64,000 nt of DNA from Brucella sp. BE17 (GTDB lineage: Bacteria > Pseudomonadota > Alphaproteobacteria > Rhizobiales > Rhizobiaceae). The stretch spans positions 1,792,501 through 1,856,500 of the forward strand of contig NZ_CP154467.1 in assembly GCF_039545455.1 (NCBI RefSeq). Reading direction: 5' to 3'. Positions 18,925-28,536 of the stretch are shown here, in pieces (within the stretch, counting starts at the first letter, position 1; every line of letters starts with the position of its first letter). The translations under genes were made by a program, and so were the position numbers. The notes beneath the pieces are model-generated. The model saw nothing but the letters and a program-made list of their open reading frames with translations. It made no database searches and had not been told where the DNA came from.

Positions 18925-19341
18925 TTAAAGCAGATCGATCAGAAACGGAATCAGCGGCTCATCGGCTGGCGGCATGGGATAATCACGCATATCCTTTGGC
19001 CGCACCCATTTCAGTGCCTGCCCTTCAAGGCCGCGCGGTATACCTTCATATCGACGACAGATATAAAGCGGCATCAAAAGATGAAAGCTTTCATAGGTGT
19101 GGCTTGCGAAAGTCAGCGGTGCGAGACAGTCAACCTTCGTCTTGATACCGATTTCTTCCTGTAATTCGCGAATGACCGTTTCTTCGGGTGTTTCACCTGC
19201 TTCAACTTTGCCGCCGGGAAACTCCCACAGGCCTGCAAGTTGCTTGCCTTCCGGGCGCTGGGCCAGCAAAACCCGGCCATCAGAATCCACCAGCGCAACG
19301 GCACCAACCAGAATAATCGGGCGCGATTTCAGATCATTCAT
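18925..19341 (-). CDS. mutT: MutT-type (deoxy)nucleoside triphosphate pyrophosphohydrolase
   Basis: Encodes 138 residues with a complete Nudix box GGKVEAGETPEETVIRELQEE (about residues 43-63; G-x5-E-x7-R-E-x2-E-E), preceded by LAGLWEFP, the MutT-type context. MutT removes 8-oxo-dGTP from the nucleotide pool. The start codon overlaps the stop of the upstream acetyltransferase gene (ATGA), so the two are translationally coupled in a probable argJ-GNAT-mutT operon, a conserved order in rhizobia. Specificity for 8-oxo-dGTP is inferred from similarity. Confidence 0.9.
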   Translation of the reverse strand: MNDLKSRPIILVGAVALVDSDGRVLLAQRPEGKQLAGLWEFPGGKVEAGETPEETVIRELQEEIGIKTKVDCLAPLTFASHTYESFHLLMPLYICRRYEGIPRGLEGQALKWVRPKDMRDYPMPPADEPLIPFLIDLL

Positions 19342-20093
19342 TTGTCATTGCTCTCCCGGTAGAAATAGCGATAGGCTTCCTTAAAACCAAACCGCTCATA
19401 AATTTTGAGGCCCGCCACATTATCGGCACCGATTTGCAGCCATGCGGTTCTGGCACCACAATTAGCCGCCCATTTGAGCGCGGAACCAACAATTTTATTG
19501 CCAAAACCCTTGCGCCGCTCATCAGGCAAGGTCGCAACATCAAACAGCGCAGCCATCGCGCCATCCTGCACGCAAATCGTGCTTGCGACCGAGCGTCCTT
19601 CCTGTTGAAGAACAAACATACCCTTGTTCAGACGGATGCTATCGAGAACCGCCACAATACCAGCGCGCAGTGTATCTGCATGGCCATGGATCGCAACGGA
19701 TGTATCGGCGAAGCGCTGGATATCCGCAATCGGATCCAGATCGAAAGCATCGGAAAGTTCGCCATTGGTAAGATTGACCGTCATGACGATGGTTTCTTCC
19801 TTTCGCGTCCAGCCAAGGGCTTCGAGATGCGCGTCAAGTGCGTGCGGCGCAAGTGGCGAGAGCCGGAAACACGGCGCCCTTCCAGCTGCTCGAAACTGTT
19901 CGACCGCTCTTCCCACACGGTTGGCAATATCGCGTATATCGCCCGGATCAAGCGGATTGACCGAGTTAAGTCGCTTGGATGGGTGCGCCGGTGTCAAACG
20001 TATGGCCCATGTGCCGTCGTAGTGGACTGAACCGGCAGGCCATGCGCGAAAGCCCACAGCTTCCAGTTGGCGGACAACGGCGAGATTGGGCAT
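19338..20093 (-). CDS. GNAT-family N-acetyltransferase
   Basis: Encodes 251 residues. The C-terminal half carries the GNAT acetyl-CoA loop (DERRKGFGNKIVGSAL, about residues 195-210) and the YERFGFKEAYRYFYRE end typical of the fold; the N-terminal half is divergent. It lies 20 bp downstream of argJ and overlaps mutT by 4 bp. argJ needs no partner acetyltransferase, so the link may be regulatory or reflect a role with a small-molecule or protein amine; the substrate is unknown. Confidence 0.85.
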   Translation of the reverse strand: MPNLAVVRQLEAVGFRAWPAGSVHYDGTWAIRLTPAHPSKRLNSVNPLDPGDIRDIANRVGRAVEQFRAAGRAPCFRLSPLAPHALDAHLEALGWTRKEETIVMTVNLTNGELSDAFDLDPIADIQRFADTSVAIHGHADTLRAGIVAVLDSIRLNKGMFVLQQEGRSVASTICVQDGAMAALFDVATLPDERRKGFGNKIVGSALKWAANCGARTAWLQIGADNVAGLKIYERFGFKEAYRYFYRESNDK

Positions 20094-20113
20094 ATCCTTG
20101 TGTCCCTAGGCCG

Positions 20114-21355
20114 TCAGCTACGATAATCGCCGTTGATCGCCACATACTCCTTGGTCAGGTCACAGGTCCATACCGTAGCCTTACCGCGACCGATACCAAG
20201 ATCAACGCGAATACGGATATCTTCGCCCTTCATGTAATCGGACGTCGCATCTTCGGAATAGGCGGGATCACGTTCGCCTTGATGCGCCACGCGAATATCG
20301 CCGAACCAGATCGCCAGAAGGTCGCGATCTGCGGGCTCCCCCGCCTTGCCAACTGCCATGACCACACGGCCCCAATTGGCGTCCTCTCCCGCCACTGCCG
20401 TTTTCACCAGCGGCGAATTGGCGATCGAAAGTGCAATCTTCTTGGCAGAAACCGCGGATTTTGCGCCCGTGACTTCAACTTCCACCATCTTGCGTGCGCC
20501 TTCACCATCGCGCACGACCTGAAGGGCCAGCGATTTCAAAATGCGCCTGAGCGCTTTTTTGAATTCGGTCAGTCGCTTGTCGTCCTTATCGGTGACCTTT
20601 GGCGCTCCGCGCTCGGCAGCACTGCCCGTTGCAAACAGCATCAGGGTGTCAGACGTAGAGGTATCGCTATCCACCGTCACCGCATTGAAACTCTTGTCCG
20701 CACCTTTCGAGAGCAGGCTTTGCAACACGTCCGATTTAATCGGCGCGTCGGTAACGATAAAGGACAGCATGGTCGCCATATCCGGCGCGATCATGCCCGC
20801 CCCCTTGGCGATACCGTTGATCGTCACGGGAACCTGTCCAAGCAAAACAGTTTCTGTGACGATTTTGGGATAGGTGTCGGTAGTCATGATCGCCTTGGCG
20901 GCATCAAGCCATGCATCGCCGCGCGCATCTTTCGCCATATTACCCAAAAGATGCGAAAATTTCGATGCATCGAGCGGTTCGCCAATCACGCCGGTCGAGG
21001 CCAAAAACACATCGCTCGTCTTGCAGCCAATCGCCTTGGCCGCCGCTTCCGCTGTGGCCTTGGTGGCTTGTGCACCTTTTTTCCCGGTAAAGGCATTGGC
21101 ATTGCCGGAATTCACCACAACTACACGCGCCTTGCCATGCTTGAGACTCTGGCGGCAGAAATCGACCGGCGCGGACGGACACAGTGAACGTGTGAAAACG
21201 CCAGCCACTTCCGCAGGCTGATCAAACACCATCAGCATCACATCGGTTCGCCCCTTATATTTGATGCCCGCCTCGGCGGTGGCGATGCGAACACCGTGAA
21301 TGGCGGGCATTGTGGGGTAATGTTTGGGGGCAAGCGGCGATACGGACGCAGACAT
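20114..21355 (-). CDS. argJ: Bifunctional glutamate N-acetyltransferase / amino-acid acetyltransferase ArgJ
   Basis: Encodes 413 residues from [18 protein letters not shown] lies 5-6 nt upstream. ArgJ recycles the acetyl group from N-acetylornithine to glutamate, producing ornithine, and in bifunctional forms also makes acetylglutamate from acetyl-CoA. The self-cleavage motif [14 protein letters not shown] is intact; the Thr becomes the N-terminal nucleophile of the beta chain (about residue 192). [12 protein letters not shown] is also conserved. First gene of a likely argJ-GNAT-mutT operon. argH, the last arginine gene, is elsewhere in the window (40.0 kb). Confidence 0.95.
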   Translation of the reverse strand: MSASVSPLAPKHYPTMPAIHGVRIATAEAGIKYKGRTDVMLMVFDQPAEVAGVFTRSLCPSAPVDFCRQSLKHGKARVVVVNSGNANAFTGKKGAQATKATAEAAAKAIGCKTSDVFLASTGVIGEPLDASKFSHLLGNMAKDARGDAWLDAAKAIMTTDTYPKIVTETVLLGQVPVTINGIAKGAGMIAPDMATMLSFIVTDAPIKSDVLQSLLSKGADKSFNAVTVDSDTSTSDTLMLFATGSAAERGAPKVTDKDDKRLTEFKKALRRILKSLALQVVRDGEGARKMVEVEVTGAKSAVSAKKIALSIANSPLVKTAVAGEDANWGRVVMAVGKAGEPADRDLLAIWFGDIRVAHQGERDPAYSEDATSDYMKGEDIRIRVDLGIGRGKATVWTCDLTKEYVAINGDYRS

Positions 21356-21462
21356 GATGGCCTCAAGGAAATCGGGTAAATCCGGGACGAAAACAGGAAG
21401 CGTGATTCTCTCGCATTGGAAAGATTTACAGCGCAAAATCAAGCGGAAACCGCGTTGAAAAC

Positions 21463-21503
21463 AAAAACGCCCCGGAAAGCGTCAAGGCTTGACCGGGGCG
21501 TTT
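21463..21503 (-). terminator. Rho-independent terminator of the PPIase gene
   Basis: AAACGCCCCGG / CCGGGGCGTTT arms enclose a 17-nt loop (21465-21503) just past the stop at 21520, followed on the minus strand by TTTTTGTTTTC. Confidence 0.85.
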
Positions 21504-21519
21504 GATCATTCGCAGAAAT

Positions 21520-22497
21520 TTACTGCTTTGGCGTTTCGGTTGCCGGCGTTTCGCCCTTGGCAGCCTCGTCCTGTGCGGCAGCAGCTTCCTTCATCGCCTT
21601 GTCGATGGCTGGATCCTTATAATCGATCTTCATACCGTCACGCAGTTCCTTGACGGTCGCGACATAACGCTCACGCATGACGATGGAACGAATCTGTTCC
21701 TTGACTTCATCGAACGAAGGCGGCTGCTTGGTGCGACGGTCTTCAAGCTGGATGACATGAAAACCAAACTGCGTCTGTACCGGCTCCTTGGTATATTCGC
21801 CGGGTTTCAATGCAAGTGCTGCTTTCTCGAATTCCGGGACCATCTGGCCTTCGCTGAAATAGCCGAGATCGCCACCATTTGCAGCCGAACCATCGGTCGA
21901 GCTTTCCTTGGCAAGGTCCTCGAACTTGGCACCGCCTTCGAGCTTCTTGATAATCGCGGCGGCTTCTTCCTTGTCCTTCACCAGAATGTGACGGGCACGC
22001 ACTTCGACCTGCGGCGGAATTGCGGCGATTTCCTTGTCATAACGGGTACGGACTTCGTCATCGCTGATCTTGTCGACGATGACGTCCTTGAAATATTCAT
22101 TATGCAACGCGCGTTCACGCAAGAATTCCAGACGTTTCTTGAATTCGTCCGTCTGATCAAGCTTGTCCTTTTGTGCTTCCGCAGCCAACACCTTGATGTC
22201 GATGAGGGCTGCAAGGGCTGCCAGACGGCGCTGCTCAACTGGCAGGCGTGCGAATTGCGGATCAAGGTCGCCAGCGGCCTGATCGACTTCACCAACGGTC
22301 ACATCCGTGCCATTGACGGTCGCCAGAACCTTGGACGGATCTTCCTTTTCCGCAGGCTGGGCCGCGGTTTGTGCCGCATCCGCTGGCTGGGCCGCGTCCT
22401 GGGCAAAAGTGGCAGTGCCTGAAAAACCGGCAAGCGCAACAGACGTGGCAAGAATGGCAACGGCCTTGCGGGAAGATAGTTTGAGGATGGATTTCAT
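21520..22497 (-). CDS. Periplasmic parvulin-type peptidyl-prolyl isomerase (PrsA/SurA-like)
   Basis: Encodes 325 residues from MKSILKLSSRKAVA with GGAGTG upstream. A signal peptide (about 1-32, ...GFSGTATFAQDA) precedes an Ala/Pro-rich linker, an N-terminal chaperone region, and one PpiC/parvulin domain (about 175-270: VRARHILVKDKEEAAAI, FEDLAKESSTDGSAANGGDLGYF, FGFHVIQLEDRR). The C-terminal tail is rich in Ala, Glu and Lys. It should act in the periplasm as a folding catalyst for exported or outer-membrane proteins. It stands divergent from secA, which powers protein export, an apt pairing that is conserved in related genomes. Confidence 0.92.
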   Translation of the reverse strand: MKSILKLSSRKAVAILATSVALAGFSGTATFAQDAAQPADAAQTAAQPAEKEDPSKVLATVNGTDVTVGEVDQAAGDLDPQFARLPVEQRRLAALAALIDIKVLAAEAQKDKLDQTDEFKKRLEFLRERALHNEYFKDVIVDKISDDEVRTRYDKEIAAIPPQVEVRARHILVKDKEEAAAIIKKLEGGAKFEDLAKESSTDGSAANGGDLGYFSEGQMVPEFEKAALALKPGEYTKEPVQTQFGFHVIQLEDRRTKQPPSFDEVKEQIRSIVMRERYVATVKELRDGMKIDYKDPAIDKAMKEAAAAQDEAAKGETPATETPKQ

Positions 22498-22923
22498 ATA
22501 AGATTCACTCCTTCGAGGCCATTTACCGGCATGATGAATGCGGCAGAATTTGGCCCGGCCACGACCATATTGAGCCGGACGGGCAGAAAATGTCGAATTT
22601 TCGCGCCGTTCCAAGCAACGTTGACATCGCTTGACGCCCCACTTATCTGTCCTTCGACCTTGCGTCCAGAACATTTACCGCGCAAAAGCCCGCTTCTGGC
22701 AGGTTTTAGCATCCGGAAATGCGCTGGAGGCAGACAACAGAAACGTCGATATTTTGAAGTTTTAGATGCTTTCTGTAAGCGGCGGGTGGGCATTGCACCG
22801 CAACAGCGCCTGAAAAGGCGGCTTTCGCTCAGTGCTTTTCTTGCATTTGTTTGAATAGGCGTGAATAAAGCATTCGACATTGCCGGAAGCGCTTCCGGCT
22901 GAACGGACAGGAAAGGACCAGAG
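22498..22923. promoter_or_regulatory. Divergent promoter region of the PPIase gene and secA
   Basis: This 426-bp region has no supported gene. It must hold both promoters. On the plus strand TTGCAT, a 17-nt spacer and AATAAA near 22849-22877 is the best but still weak promoter candidate for secA. A perfect 18-bp palindrome lies at 22882-22899, between that and the secA ribosome-binding site. Confidence 0.5.
22882..22899. promoter_or_regulatory. Perfect 18-bp palindrome in the secA leader
   Basis: GCCGGAAGC|GCTTCCGGC, 9-bp arms without a spacer, ends 24 bp before the secA ATG and about 10 bp before its GGAAAGG ribosome-binding site. As RNA it would be a strong hairpin next to the initiation region; as DNA it could be an operator. 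Confidence 0.55.
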
Positions 22924-25644
22924 ATGGTCAGCTTTGGCGGCTTCGCCCGCAAGATATTCGGTTCATCCAATGACCGCCGCGTAAAGACCCTTCGTCAGCG
23001 GGCAGAGCAGATTACTGCGCTTGAAAAGAATTACGAAACGCTCAGCAATGAACAGCTTCAGGCCAAGACTGCGGAATTTCGCGCGAGCCTCGCCGCGGGA
23101 AAGAGCGTCGATTCCTTGCTGCCTGACGCTTTCGCAACCGCACGCGAAGCCGCCAAGCGCGTGCTGGGCATGCGTCCTTTCGATGTGCAGTTGGTCGGCG
23201 GCATGGTCCTGCACGAACGCGGCATCGCTGAAATGCGCACCGGTGAAGGCAAGACGCTGATGGCGACATTGCCGGTTTACCTCAATGCACTGGAAGGCAA
23301 GGGCGTTCACGTTGTCACCGTCAACGACTATCTTGCGACACGCGACGCCGAAACCATGGGCGTTCTTTACAACTTCCTCGGTCTGACCGTCGGTGTCATC
23401 AAGCACGGCCTTGACGATGACGAGCGCAAGGCAGCATACGCCTGCGACATTACCTATGCGACCAATAACGAGCTTGGTTTCGATTATCTGCGCGACAATA
23501 TGAAATATGAACGCGCGCAGATGGTACAGCGCGGCCATAACTATGCCATCGTCGATGAAGTGGACTCGATCCTCATCGATGAAGCGCGTACACCGCTGAT
23601 CATTTCTGGCCCGCTGGAAGATCGCTCGGATTTCTACAATCTTATCGACACCTTCATTCCGGCCCTTGAGCCGGAAGACTTCGAAATCGACGAAAAGCAG
23701 AAGACTGCGATCTTCACCGAGATCGGCACCGAAAAGGTTGAACAGCTTCTCGAAGCCGCCGGTCACCTCAAGGGCGAAAGCCTTTACGACATCGAGAATG
23801 TCTCGGTCGTCCATCACCTCAACAATGCGCTTCGTGCGCACAAGCTGTTCCAGCGCGACAAGGATTATATTGTCCGTAACGATGAAATCGTCATCATCGA
23901 CGAATTCACCGGTCGCATGATGCCCGGTCGCCGGTATTCCGAAGGCCTGCATCAGGCGCTCGAAGCCAAGGAACATGTTACGATCCAGCCGGAAAACCAG
24001 ACACTGGCCTCGATCACCTTCCAGAATTATTTCCGCATGTATACCAAGCTTTCGGGCATGACCGGAACGGCTGCAACGGAAGCTGAAGAATTCGGCAATA
24101 TTTACGGCCTCGACGTTCTGGAAATTCCGACCAATCTGCCGGTGCTGCGCATCGACGAAGACGATGAAGTCTATCGCACCGTTGAAGAAAAATACCGCGC
24201 CATTGTCAAGGATATCCGCGCCTCGCATGAAAAGGGCCAGCCGGTCCTCGTCGGCACGACCTCGATTGAAAAATCCGAGATTCTGGCCGAGCGTCTGCGT
24301 CAGGAAGGGGTCAAGGATTTTCAGGTTCTCAATGCCCGCTACCACGAACAGGAAGCTTTTATCATCGCGCAGGCCGGTGTACCGGGTGCAGTGACGATTG
24401 CCACCAACATGGCCGGTCGCGGTACTGATATCCAGCTGGGCGGCAATCTGGAAATGCGCGTGCGTGAGGAACTGACGGATGTGCCCGAAGGCCCGGAACG
24501 CGATGCCAAGATCACCGAGATCAAGGCCGATATCGCACGCCTGAAGGAAAAGGCACTGGCTGCCGGCGGTCTTTATGTTCTTGCCACCGAGCGCCATGAA
24601 AGCCGCCGCATCGATAACCAGCTGCGCGGTCGTTCCGGTCGTCAGGGCGATCCGGGCCGTTCAAAATTCTACCTGTCGCTTCAGGATGACCTGATGCGCA
24701 TTTTCGGCTCCAACCGCATGGACGGCATGCTGCAAAAGCTGGGGCTGAAGGAAGACGAGGCAATCGTTCATCCATGGATCAACAAGGCACTGGAAAAAGC
24801 CCAGACCAAGGTTGAAGCCCGCAACTTCGAAATCCGCAAGAACCTGCTCAAATATGACGACGTCATGAACGATCAGCGCAAGGTGATCTTCGAGCAGCGG
24901 CTTGAAATGATGGATGAGGAAGATCTTACCGAAACCGTGACCGGAATGCGCCATGAGGTCATCGAGGACATGGTCGCACTGCATATTCCCAAAGATGCCT
25001 ATGCGGAAAAGTGGAATATTGCTGGCCTCAAGCAAGACGTGATCGAAAAACTCAATCTTGACCTGCCGGTTGAAGACTGGGCCAAGGAAGAAGGCATCGC
25101 GGAAGAGGAATTCGAGACGCGCATCAAGGATGCCGCCGACAAGGCTGCTGCGGAGAAGGCCGAACGTTTCGGCCCACAGGTCATGACCTATGTCGAGAAA
25201 TCCGTGATCATGCAGTCGCTTGATAATCTTTGGCGTGAACATCTGGTCAATCTCGACCATCTGCGCTCCGTGGTCGGTTTCCGTGGCTATGCCCAGCGCG
25301 ATCCGCTCAATGAATACAAGTCCGAAGGTTTTGAGCTGTTTCAATCGATGCTGGCCAGTCTTCGCGAAGTCGTCATCTCGCAGTTGATGCGCGTGGAAAT
25401 CGTGCGCGAAGCCCCGCCAGAACCGGAATTGCCCCCAATGACCGGCCATCACATCGACGGCACCACTGGCGAAAATGATTTCGACGAAGGCGCATGGGAG
25501 CAGCATCAGCACGACAACCGCACCATAGCGTCGGCGGAACGCGATCCGAGTGATCCGTCAACCTGGGGCAAAATCAGCCGCAACGAAGCCTGCCCGTGCG
25601 GTTCGGGCAAGAAATACAAGCACTGTCACGGTGCTTTTGAATGA
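22924..25644 (+). CDS. secA: Preprotein translocase ATPase SecA
   Basis: Encodes 906 residues. SecA drives unfolded preproteins through SecYEG with ATP. Walker [10 protein letters not shown] (about residue 105), DEAD-like [20 protein letters not shown] (about 215), preprotein cross-linking and helical scaffold domains, and [13 protein letters not shown] (about 500) are all intact. The C-terminus ends with the zinc-binding SecB-interaction motif [21 protein letters not shown] precedes the ATG. A strong terminator follows directly, so the gene is monocistronic. No SecM-like regulatory gene precedes it. Confidence 0.98.
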   Translation: MVSFGGFARKIFGSSNDRRVKTLRQRAEQITALEKNYETLSNEQLQAKTAEFRASLAAGKSVDSLLPDAFATAREAAKRVLGMRPFDVQLVGGMVLHERGIAEMRTGEGKTLMATLPVYLNALEGKGVHVVTVNDYLATRDAETMGVLYNFLGLTVGVIKHGLDDDERKAAYACDITYATNNELGFDYLRDNMKYERAQMVQRGHNYAIVDEVDSILIDEARTPLIISGPLEDRSDFYNLIDTFIPALEPEDFEIDEKQKTAIFTEIGTEKVEQLLEAAGHLKGESLYDIENVSVVHHLNNALRAHKLFQRDKDYIVRNDEIVIIDEFTGRMMPGRRYSEGLHQALEAKEHVTIQPENQTLASITFQNYFRMYTKLSGMTGTAATEAEEFGNIYGLDVLEIPTNLPVLRIDEDDEVYRTVEEKYRAIVKDIRASHEKGQPVLVGTTSIEKSEILAERLRQEGVKDFQVLNARYHEQEAFIIAQAGVPGAVTIATNMAGRGTDIQLGGNLEMRVREELTDVPEGPERDAKITEIKADIARLKEKALAAGGLYVLATERHESRRIDNQLRGRSGRQGDPGRSKFYLSLQDDLMRIFGSNRMDGMLQKLGLKEDEAIVHPWINKALEKAQTKVEARNFEIRKNLLKYDDVMNDQRKVIFEQRLEMMDEEDLTETVTGMRHEVIEDMVALHIPKDAYAEKWNIAGLKQDVIEKLNLDLPVEDWAKEEGIAEEEFETRIKDAADKAAAEKAERFGPQVMTYVEKSVIMQSLDNLWREHLVNLDHLRSVVGFRGYAQRDPLNEYKSEGFELFQSMLASLREVVISQLMRVEIVREAPPEPELPPMTGHHIDGTTGENDFDEGAWEQHQHDNRTIASAERDPSDPSTWGKISRNEACPCGSGKKYKHCHGAFE

Positions 25645-25648
25645 TAAG

Positions 25649-25677
25649 AAACCGGCGCCATGAGCGCCGGTTTTTTT
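25649..25677 (+). terminator. Rho-independent terminator of secA
   Basis: AACCGGCGC / GCGCCGGTT arms with a short ATGA-containing loop, followed by a run of seven T, five bases past the stop codon region. Confidence 0.92.
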
Positions 25678-25761
25678 CTCGAACCGATATTTAACCCAAC
25701 GGGTAATTTCCCTAAGAAAAACTTCTTTCAAATCAAATAAGCAGCTCGCAAGTTCAACAAT

Positions 25762-25790
25762 TTGTGAATATTTTTTGACTGTGCTATCAT
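25762..25790 (+). promoter_or_regulatory. Candidate promoter for the 33-codon membrane ORF
   Basis: TTGTGA (25762-25767), 17-nt spacer, TATCAT (25785-25790), reading towards the small ORF at 25945. It lies in an AT-rich stretch after the secA terminator. Prediction only. Confidence 0.35.
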
Positions 25791-25944
25791 CTCGCAAGGG
25801 AGAGCGAATGATGGGTGGATAAGAAATTCGCAGAAGTGCGTTTTCAGCCTTGGAGAAGGCTACAGAGTACTCTGCGAACAATAAAAACCCAAAACCACCT
25901 GCTGCACAAACACCGTTGCGCCCTCCCAGGGAAGGAGATGCGCT

Positions 25945-26046
25945 ATGGAATATCTGCACTATATCAAAACGCTCGATTTCATTTTGATCGGCTTCATTGC
26001 GGTCATCGTGCTGTGGAATGTTGTTGAGCATAGTATGCGACGATAA
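25945..26046 (+). CDS. Predicted 33-residue single-pass membrane peptide
   Basis: The ORF reads MEYLHYIKTLDFILIGFIAV, then IVLWNVVEHSMRR. An excellent ribosome-binding site (GAAGGAGATG, AAGGAG about 7 nt before the ATG) and a typical membrane-peptide layout support it: a short polar N-terminus, about 15 hydrophobic residues (13-27), and a basic C-terminal MRR. It is isolated between the secA terminator and tRNA-Leu, with a candidate promoter upstream. Function unknown; small peptides of this form often regulate membrane complexes. A competing ATG at 25938 in another frame lies too close to the Shine-Dalgarno. It could still be a chance ORF; conservation in relatives would settle it. Confidence 0.6.
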   Translation: MEYLHYIKTLDFILIGFIAVIVLWNVVEHSMRR

Positions 26047-26265
26047 CAATTCATTGCACATCAGTTAAGGTGCTACCGATTGAAGTGGGCCTCGGATAGA
26101 GTTTCCATTTCATGAGCGGCATTTTGCCGACAGCAGCTTGCTGGAAGGTTTGATCACTACAGATTGAAAAGCTGTATCAGGGGTAATTGACCTGGTTTCT
26201 TTTAGCCGGTATATCCCACCCGTTGTCCGCTTTGGACCATATTCATTCTGCTGTGGCAGAAACGT

Positions 26266-26350
26266 GCGGGTGTGGTGGAACTGGTAGACGCGCCGGACTC
26301 AAAATCCGGTTCCGAAAGGAGTGTCGGTTCGATTCCGACCACCCGCACCA
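26266..26350 (+). tRNA. tRNA-Leu (anticodon CAA)
   Basis: An 85-nt class II tRNA. Acceptor arms GCGGGTG / CACCCGC pair; the anticodon stem CCGGA/TCCGG encloses the loop CTCAAAA, anticodon CAA (reads UUG); a long variable arm and the T-arm TCGGTTCGATTCCGA follow. The discriminator A and CCA (26348-26350) are encoded. No attachment-site-like repeat of its 3' end is seen nearby, so it does not appear to carry an integrated element within this window. Confidence 0.96.
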
Positions 26351-26592
26351 TCTTCAATCTGAAGACAGCGCAACGCTCATCACATCTATCCTATCAAAGT
26401 GGTGGCGATATGATTTCGCCCTTCCCTATCGAGCATAGCTAGCAGCAATACTGGTTGATATACCAAAGGCGTTGCCGTCCAATCGCACGCTGGCTGATCA
26501 AGGGCTGGACGCGACGCGCCGGAGACTGGCGGCAAATCCCCCAATAAGGGCGCATCCAACTCCGTGTTTTCATAGAGAGGGATGAAACATGT

Positions 26593-27876
26593 TCATGCGG
26601 TCTCCAGCGCTAGTCCCAAATCGGCTATCAGATCATCGGGGGGCTCGATACCGATGGAAAGACGGATGGTCGATTGCAGCACACCAATGCGTTCGCGCAC
26701 GGCCACCGGAACACCGGAATGCGTCATCGTCGCGGGATGGCTGGCAAGCGACTCTGTTCCGCCCAGACTGACCGCAAGCTTCAATATCTGCAATGCATTG
26801 AGAAAACGGAACGCCGCTTCCTGCCCCCCTGCAATATCGAAAGAGAAAGTCGAACCAGCACCGATGCACTGGCGCTTGAACAAAGTGCCCACATCCGAAT
26901 CCTCATCGGCAAAAGGCAGATAATGCAGCTTTTCCACCTTTGGATGACCACGTAGGAATTCAGCAATTGCGTGGGCATTGTTATTGGCCCGCTCCATGCG
27001 CAGCCCCAAGGTTTCAAGCGATCGCCCCAGCATCCAGCACGAATGCGGATCGAGTTGCGTGCCAATCGCTCCACGCAGCGCCTTAACCTGCTTGACCAGA
27101 GATTTTGCACCCAGCACCGCACCAGCAATAAGATCGGAATGACCACCGACATATTTGGTTAGCGAATAAAGCGACAAATCGGCACCATGATCGAGCGGCT
27201 TCTGGAACACCGGGCCAAGAAGCGTGTTATCGCAGGCGATAATCGGGCGGTGCCCTTGCCGTGATTCTAACCTGTCGGCAACACGGCGAATCGCTGCAAT
27301 ATCGACCAGACTATTGGTCGGATTGGCTGGCGTTTCGACAAGAATAACCGAAACCCGCCCTTTGCCGAGCGCGTCCGCCGCAGCCTTTTCAATCGACCCT
27401 TCATGCACACCATCGGCAAAGGCGACCGCTTCAACACCAAAATTCACAAAGGTTTTTGCCAGAAGCGTTTCTGTACCACCATAGAGTGGCTGCGAATGCA
27501 GGATCACATCGCCGGGACGCACAAAGGCGAATAAGGTCGTGGCGATTGCCGACATGCCCGATGAGAACAGTGCCGCACTTTCCGTCCCTTCATAGACCGC
27601 GAGACGGTCTTCGACGATCTCACTATTGGGATGATTGAAGCGGGAATAGACCAATCCTGCGCCTACCCCCTCCGGCGGCTCCCTGCGACCGGATACGAAA
27701 TCGAAGAAATCGCGGCCATCTTCGGCGGTCTTGAAAACGAAGGTCGAGGTCAAAAAGACCGGCGGCTTGACGGCCCCTTCCGAAAGCTCGGGGTCATAGC
27801 CGTAATTCAACATCTGCGTTTCTGGATGCAATAGATGATTACCCAGAGCGGTTCTGTACGGTCGCGGCGCGGTCAT
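26593..27876 (-). CDS. Cystathionine gamma-synthase family PLP enzyme
   Basis: Encodes 427 residues, with AGGAGG upstream of the ATG. It is a Cys/Met-metabolism PLP enzyme: [43 protein letters not shown], and the Schiff-base Lys in [11 protein letters not shown] (about residue 240), then [17 protein letters not shown] near the end. The family includes cystathionine gamma-synthase, cystathionine gamma-lyase, methionine gamma-lyase and O-acylhomoserine sulfhydrylase, and sequence alone does not separate these safely. The N-terminus is about 25 residues longer than in E. coli MetB. It may take part in methionine synthesis or degradation; cysK is 850 bp away. A long inverted repeat lies 48-91 bp upstream of its start. 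Confidence 0.88.
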   Translation of the reverse strand: MTAPRPYRTALGNHLLHPETQMLNYGYDPELSEGAVKPPVFLTSTFVFKTAEDGRDFFDFVSGRREPPEGVGAGLVYSRFNHPNSEIVEDRLAVYEGTESAALFSSGMSAIATTLFAFVRPGDVILHSQPLYGGTETLLAKTFVNFGVEAVAFADGVHEGSIEKAAADALGKGRVSVILVETPANPTNSLVDIAAIRRVADRLESRQGHRPIIACDNTLLGPVFQKPLDHGADLSLYSLTKYVGGHSDLIAGAVLGAKSLVKQVKALRGAIGTQLDPHSCWMLGRSLETLGLRMERANNNAHAIAEFLRGHPKVEKLHYLPFADEDSDVGTLFKRQCIGAGSTFSFDIAGGQEAAFRFLNALQILKLAVSLGGTESLASHPATMTHSGVPVAVRERIGVLQSTIRLSIGIEPPDDLIADLGLALETA

Positions 27877-27923
27877 AAAAGCCTCCTGAAAAGCAGAACT
27901 CCTTCGTCCGCGCTCATCGCCCG

Positions 27924-27967
27924 AACGAAAGAAGTTTAGCAGACAGCGTCAGGAATCTTCTTTCGTT
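27924..27967. promoter_or_regulatory. Inverted repeat between the stress-protein gene and the CGS-family gene
   Basis: Perfect 11-bp arms AACGAAAGAAG (27924-27934) and CTTCTTTCGTT (27957-27967) with a 22-bp spacer. It lies upstream of the CGS-family gene and downstream of the universal stress protein gene, both on the minus strand. Without a T-tract it is a poor terminator; two half-sites two turns apart would suit a dimeric or tetrameric regulator such as an Lrp-type protein (inference). Confidence 0.5.
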
Positions 27968-28024
27968 GTTTATCCCTCAAAGGAAATCGCTGCCAAGCAA
28001 CAAAGCGCAAAAGGAATAATGCGC

Positions 28025-28474
28025 CTACTTGATGATCAGCACAGGCACGGAACTCAGCGACAACACTTCTGCCGCCTGACTGCCGAGAAGGAGCTTGTTG
28101 ACGCCGCGCCGCCCGTGAGAGGCAATGACGATCAGGTCGCAGCCTCTGGTCTTGGCGGCTTCGACAATGCCCTGGGCCGGAGACTGGTTTTCGACATGGA
28201 CCGCTTGCGCAGCAACACCTGCCGCTTCAGCGATCGTCTTGGCTTTCGTCAGAATTTCACCCGCGGCCTTGGTGATCGCCTCGCGATACTCCTGAAAGGC
28301 CGCAGGACTGGACGCCCATTCCGCAGCAACAACGATACCATAGGATGGCAAAAGTTCAGTCACGGAAACGAAGGTGACCTGCGCGCCAACGCCCTTGGCC
28401 AGTGCCACACCCTGCTCCACGCCCTTTTCAGCCAGTTCCGACCCGTCAGTCGCAATCAGAATATTCCTATACAT
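28025..28474 (-). CDS. Universal stress protein A family, single domain
   Basis: Encodes 149 residues. The start MYRNILIATDGSE and the nucleotide-binding signature IASHGRRGVNKLLLGSQAAEVL (G-x2-G-x9-G-S) mark an ATP-binding UspA-type protein, probably dimeric and cytosolic. ATG at 28474 follows GAGGA; a GTG lies one codon upstream. Such proteins help survival during starvation, oxidative stress or oxygen limitation. An FNR/FixK box centred about 69 bp upstream of the start points to control by low oxygen, typical for this family in alphaproteobacteria. Confidence 0.93.
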   Translation of the reverse strand: MYRNILIATDGSELAEKGVEQGVALAKGVGAQVTFVSVTELLPSYGIVVAAEWASSPAAFQEYREAITKAAGEILTKAKTIAEAAGVAAQAVHVENQSPAQGIVEAAKTRGCDLIVIASHGRRGVNKLLLGSQAAEVLSLSSVPVLIIK

Positions 28475-28536
28475 CACATGATTTCCTCGTTGCCTGATTA
28501 TGAATTCATTCTAAATGCATCACCCATCCTGACACA

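Noticed and set aside
19979-21187. 402-codon plus-strand ORF opposite the GNAT and argJ genes
   Set aside because: Spans two genes on the other strand with intact motifs; Arg/His-rich composition typical of antisense frames.
22963-24597. 544-codon minus-strand ORF opposite secA
   Set aside because: Antisense shadow of a high-GC coding region; secA is unambiguous and the antisense product has no recognisable motif.
25558-26061. 167-codon minus-strand ORF after secA
   Set aside because: Crosses the secA terminator and the end of secA; composition looks random, and the 33-codon plus-strand ORF in the same place has a better ribosome-binding site.
26266-26592. tRNA-Leu as attachment site of an integrated element
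   Set aside because: No integrase, no direct repeat of the tRNA 3' end, and the flanking genes are core.
27877-28024. SAM-II riboswitch upstream of the cystathionine gamma-synthase-family gene
   Set aside because: The conserved pseudoknot sequence is not present; the inverted repeat there has a different form.
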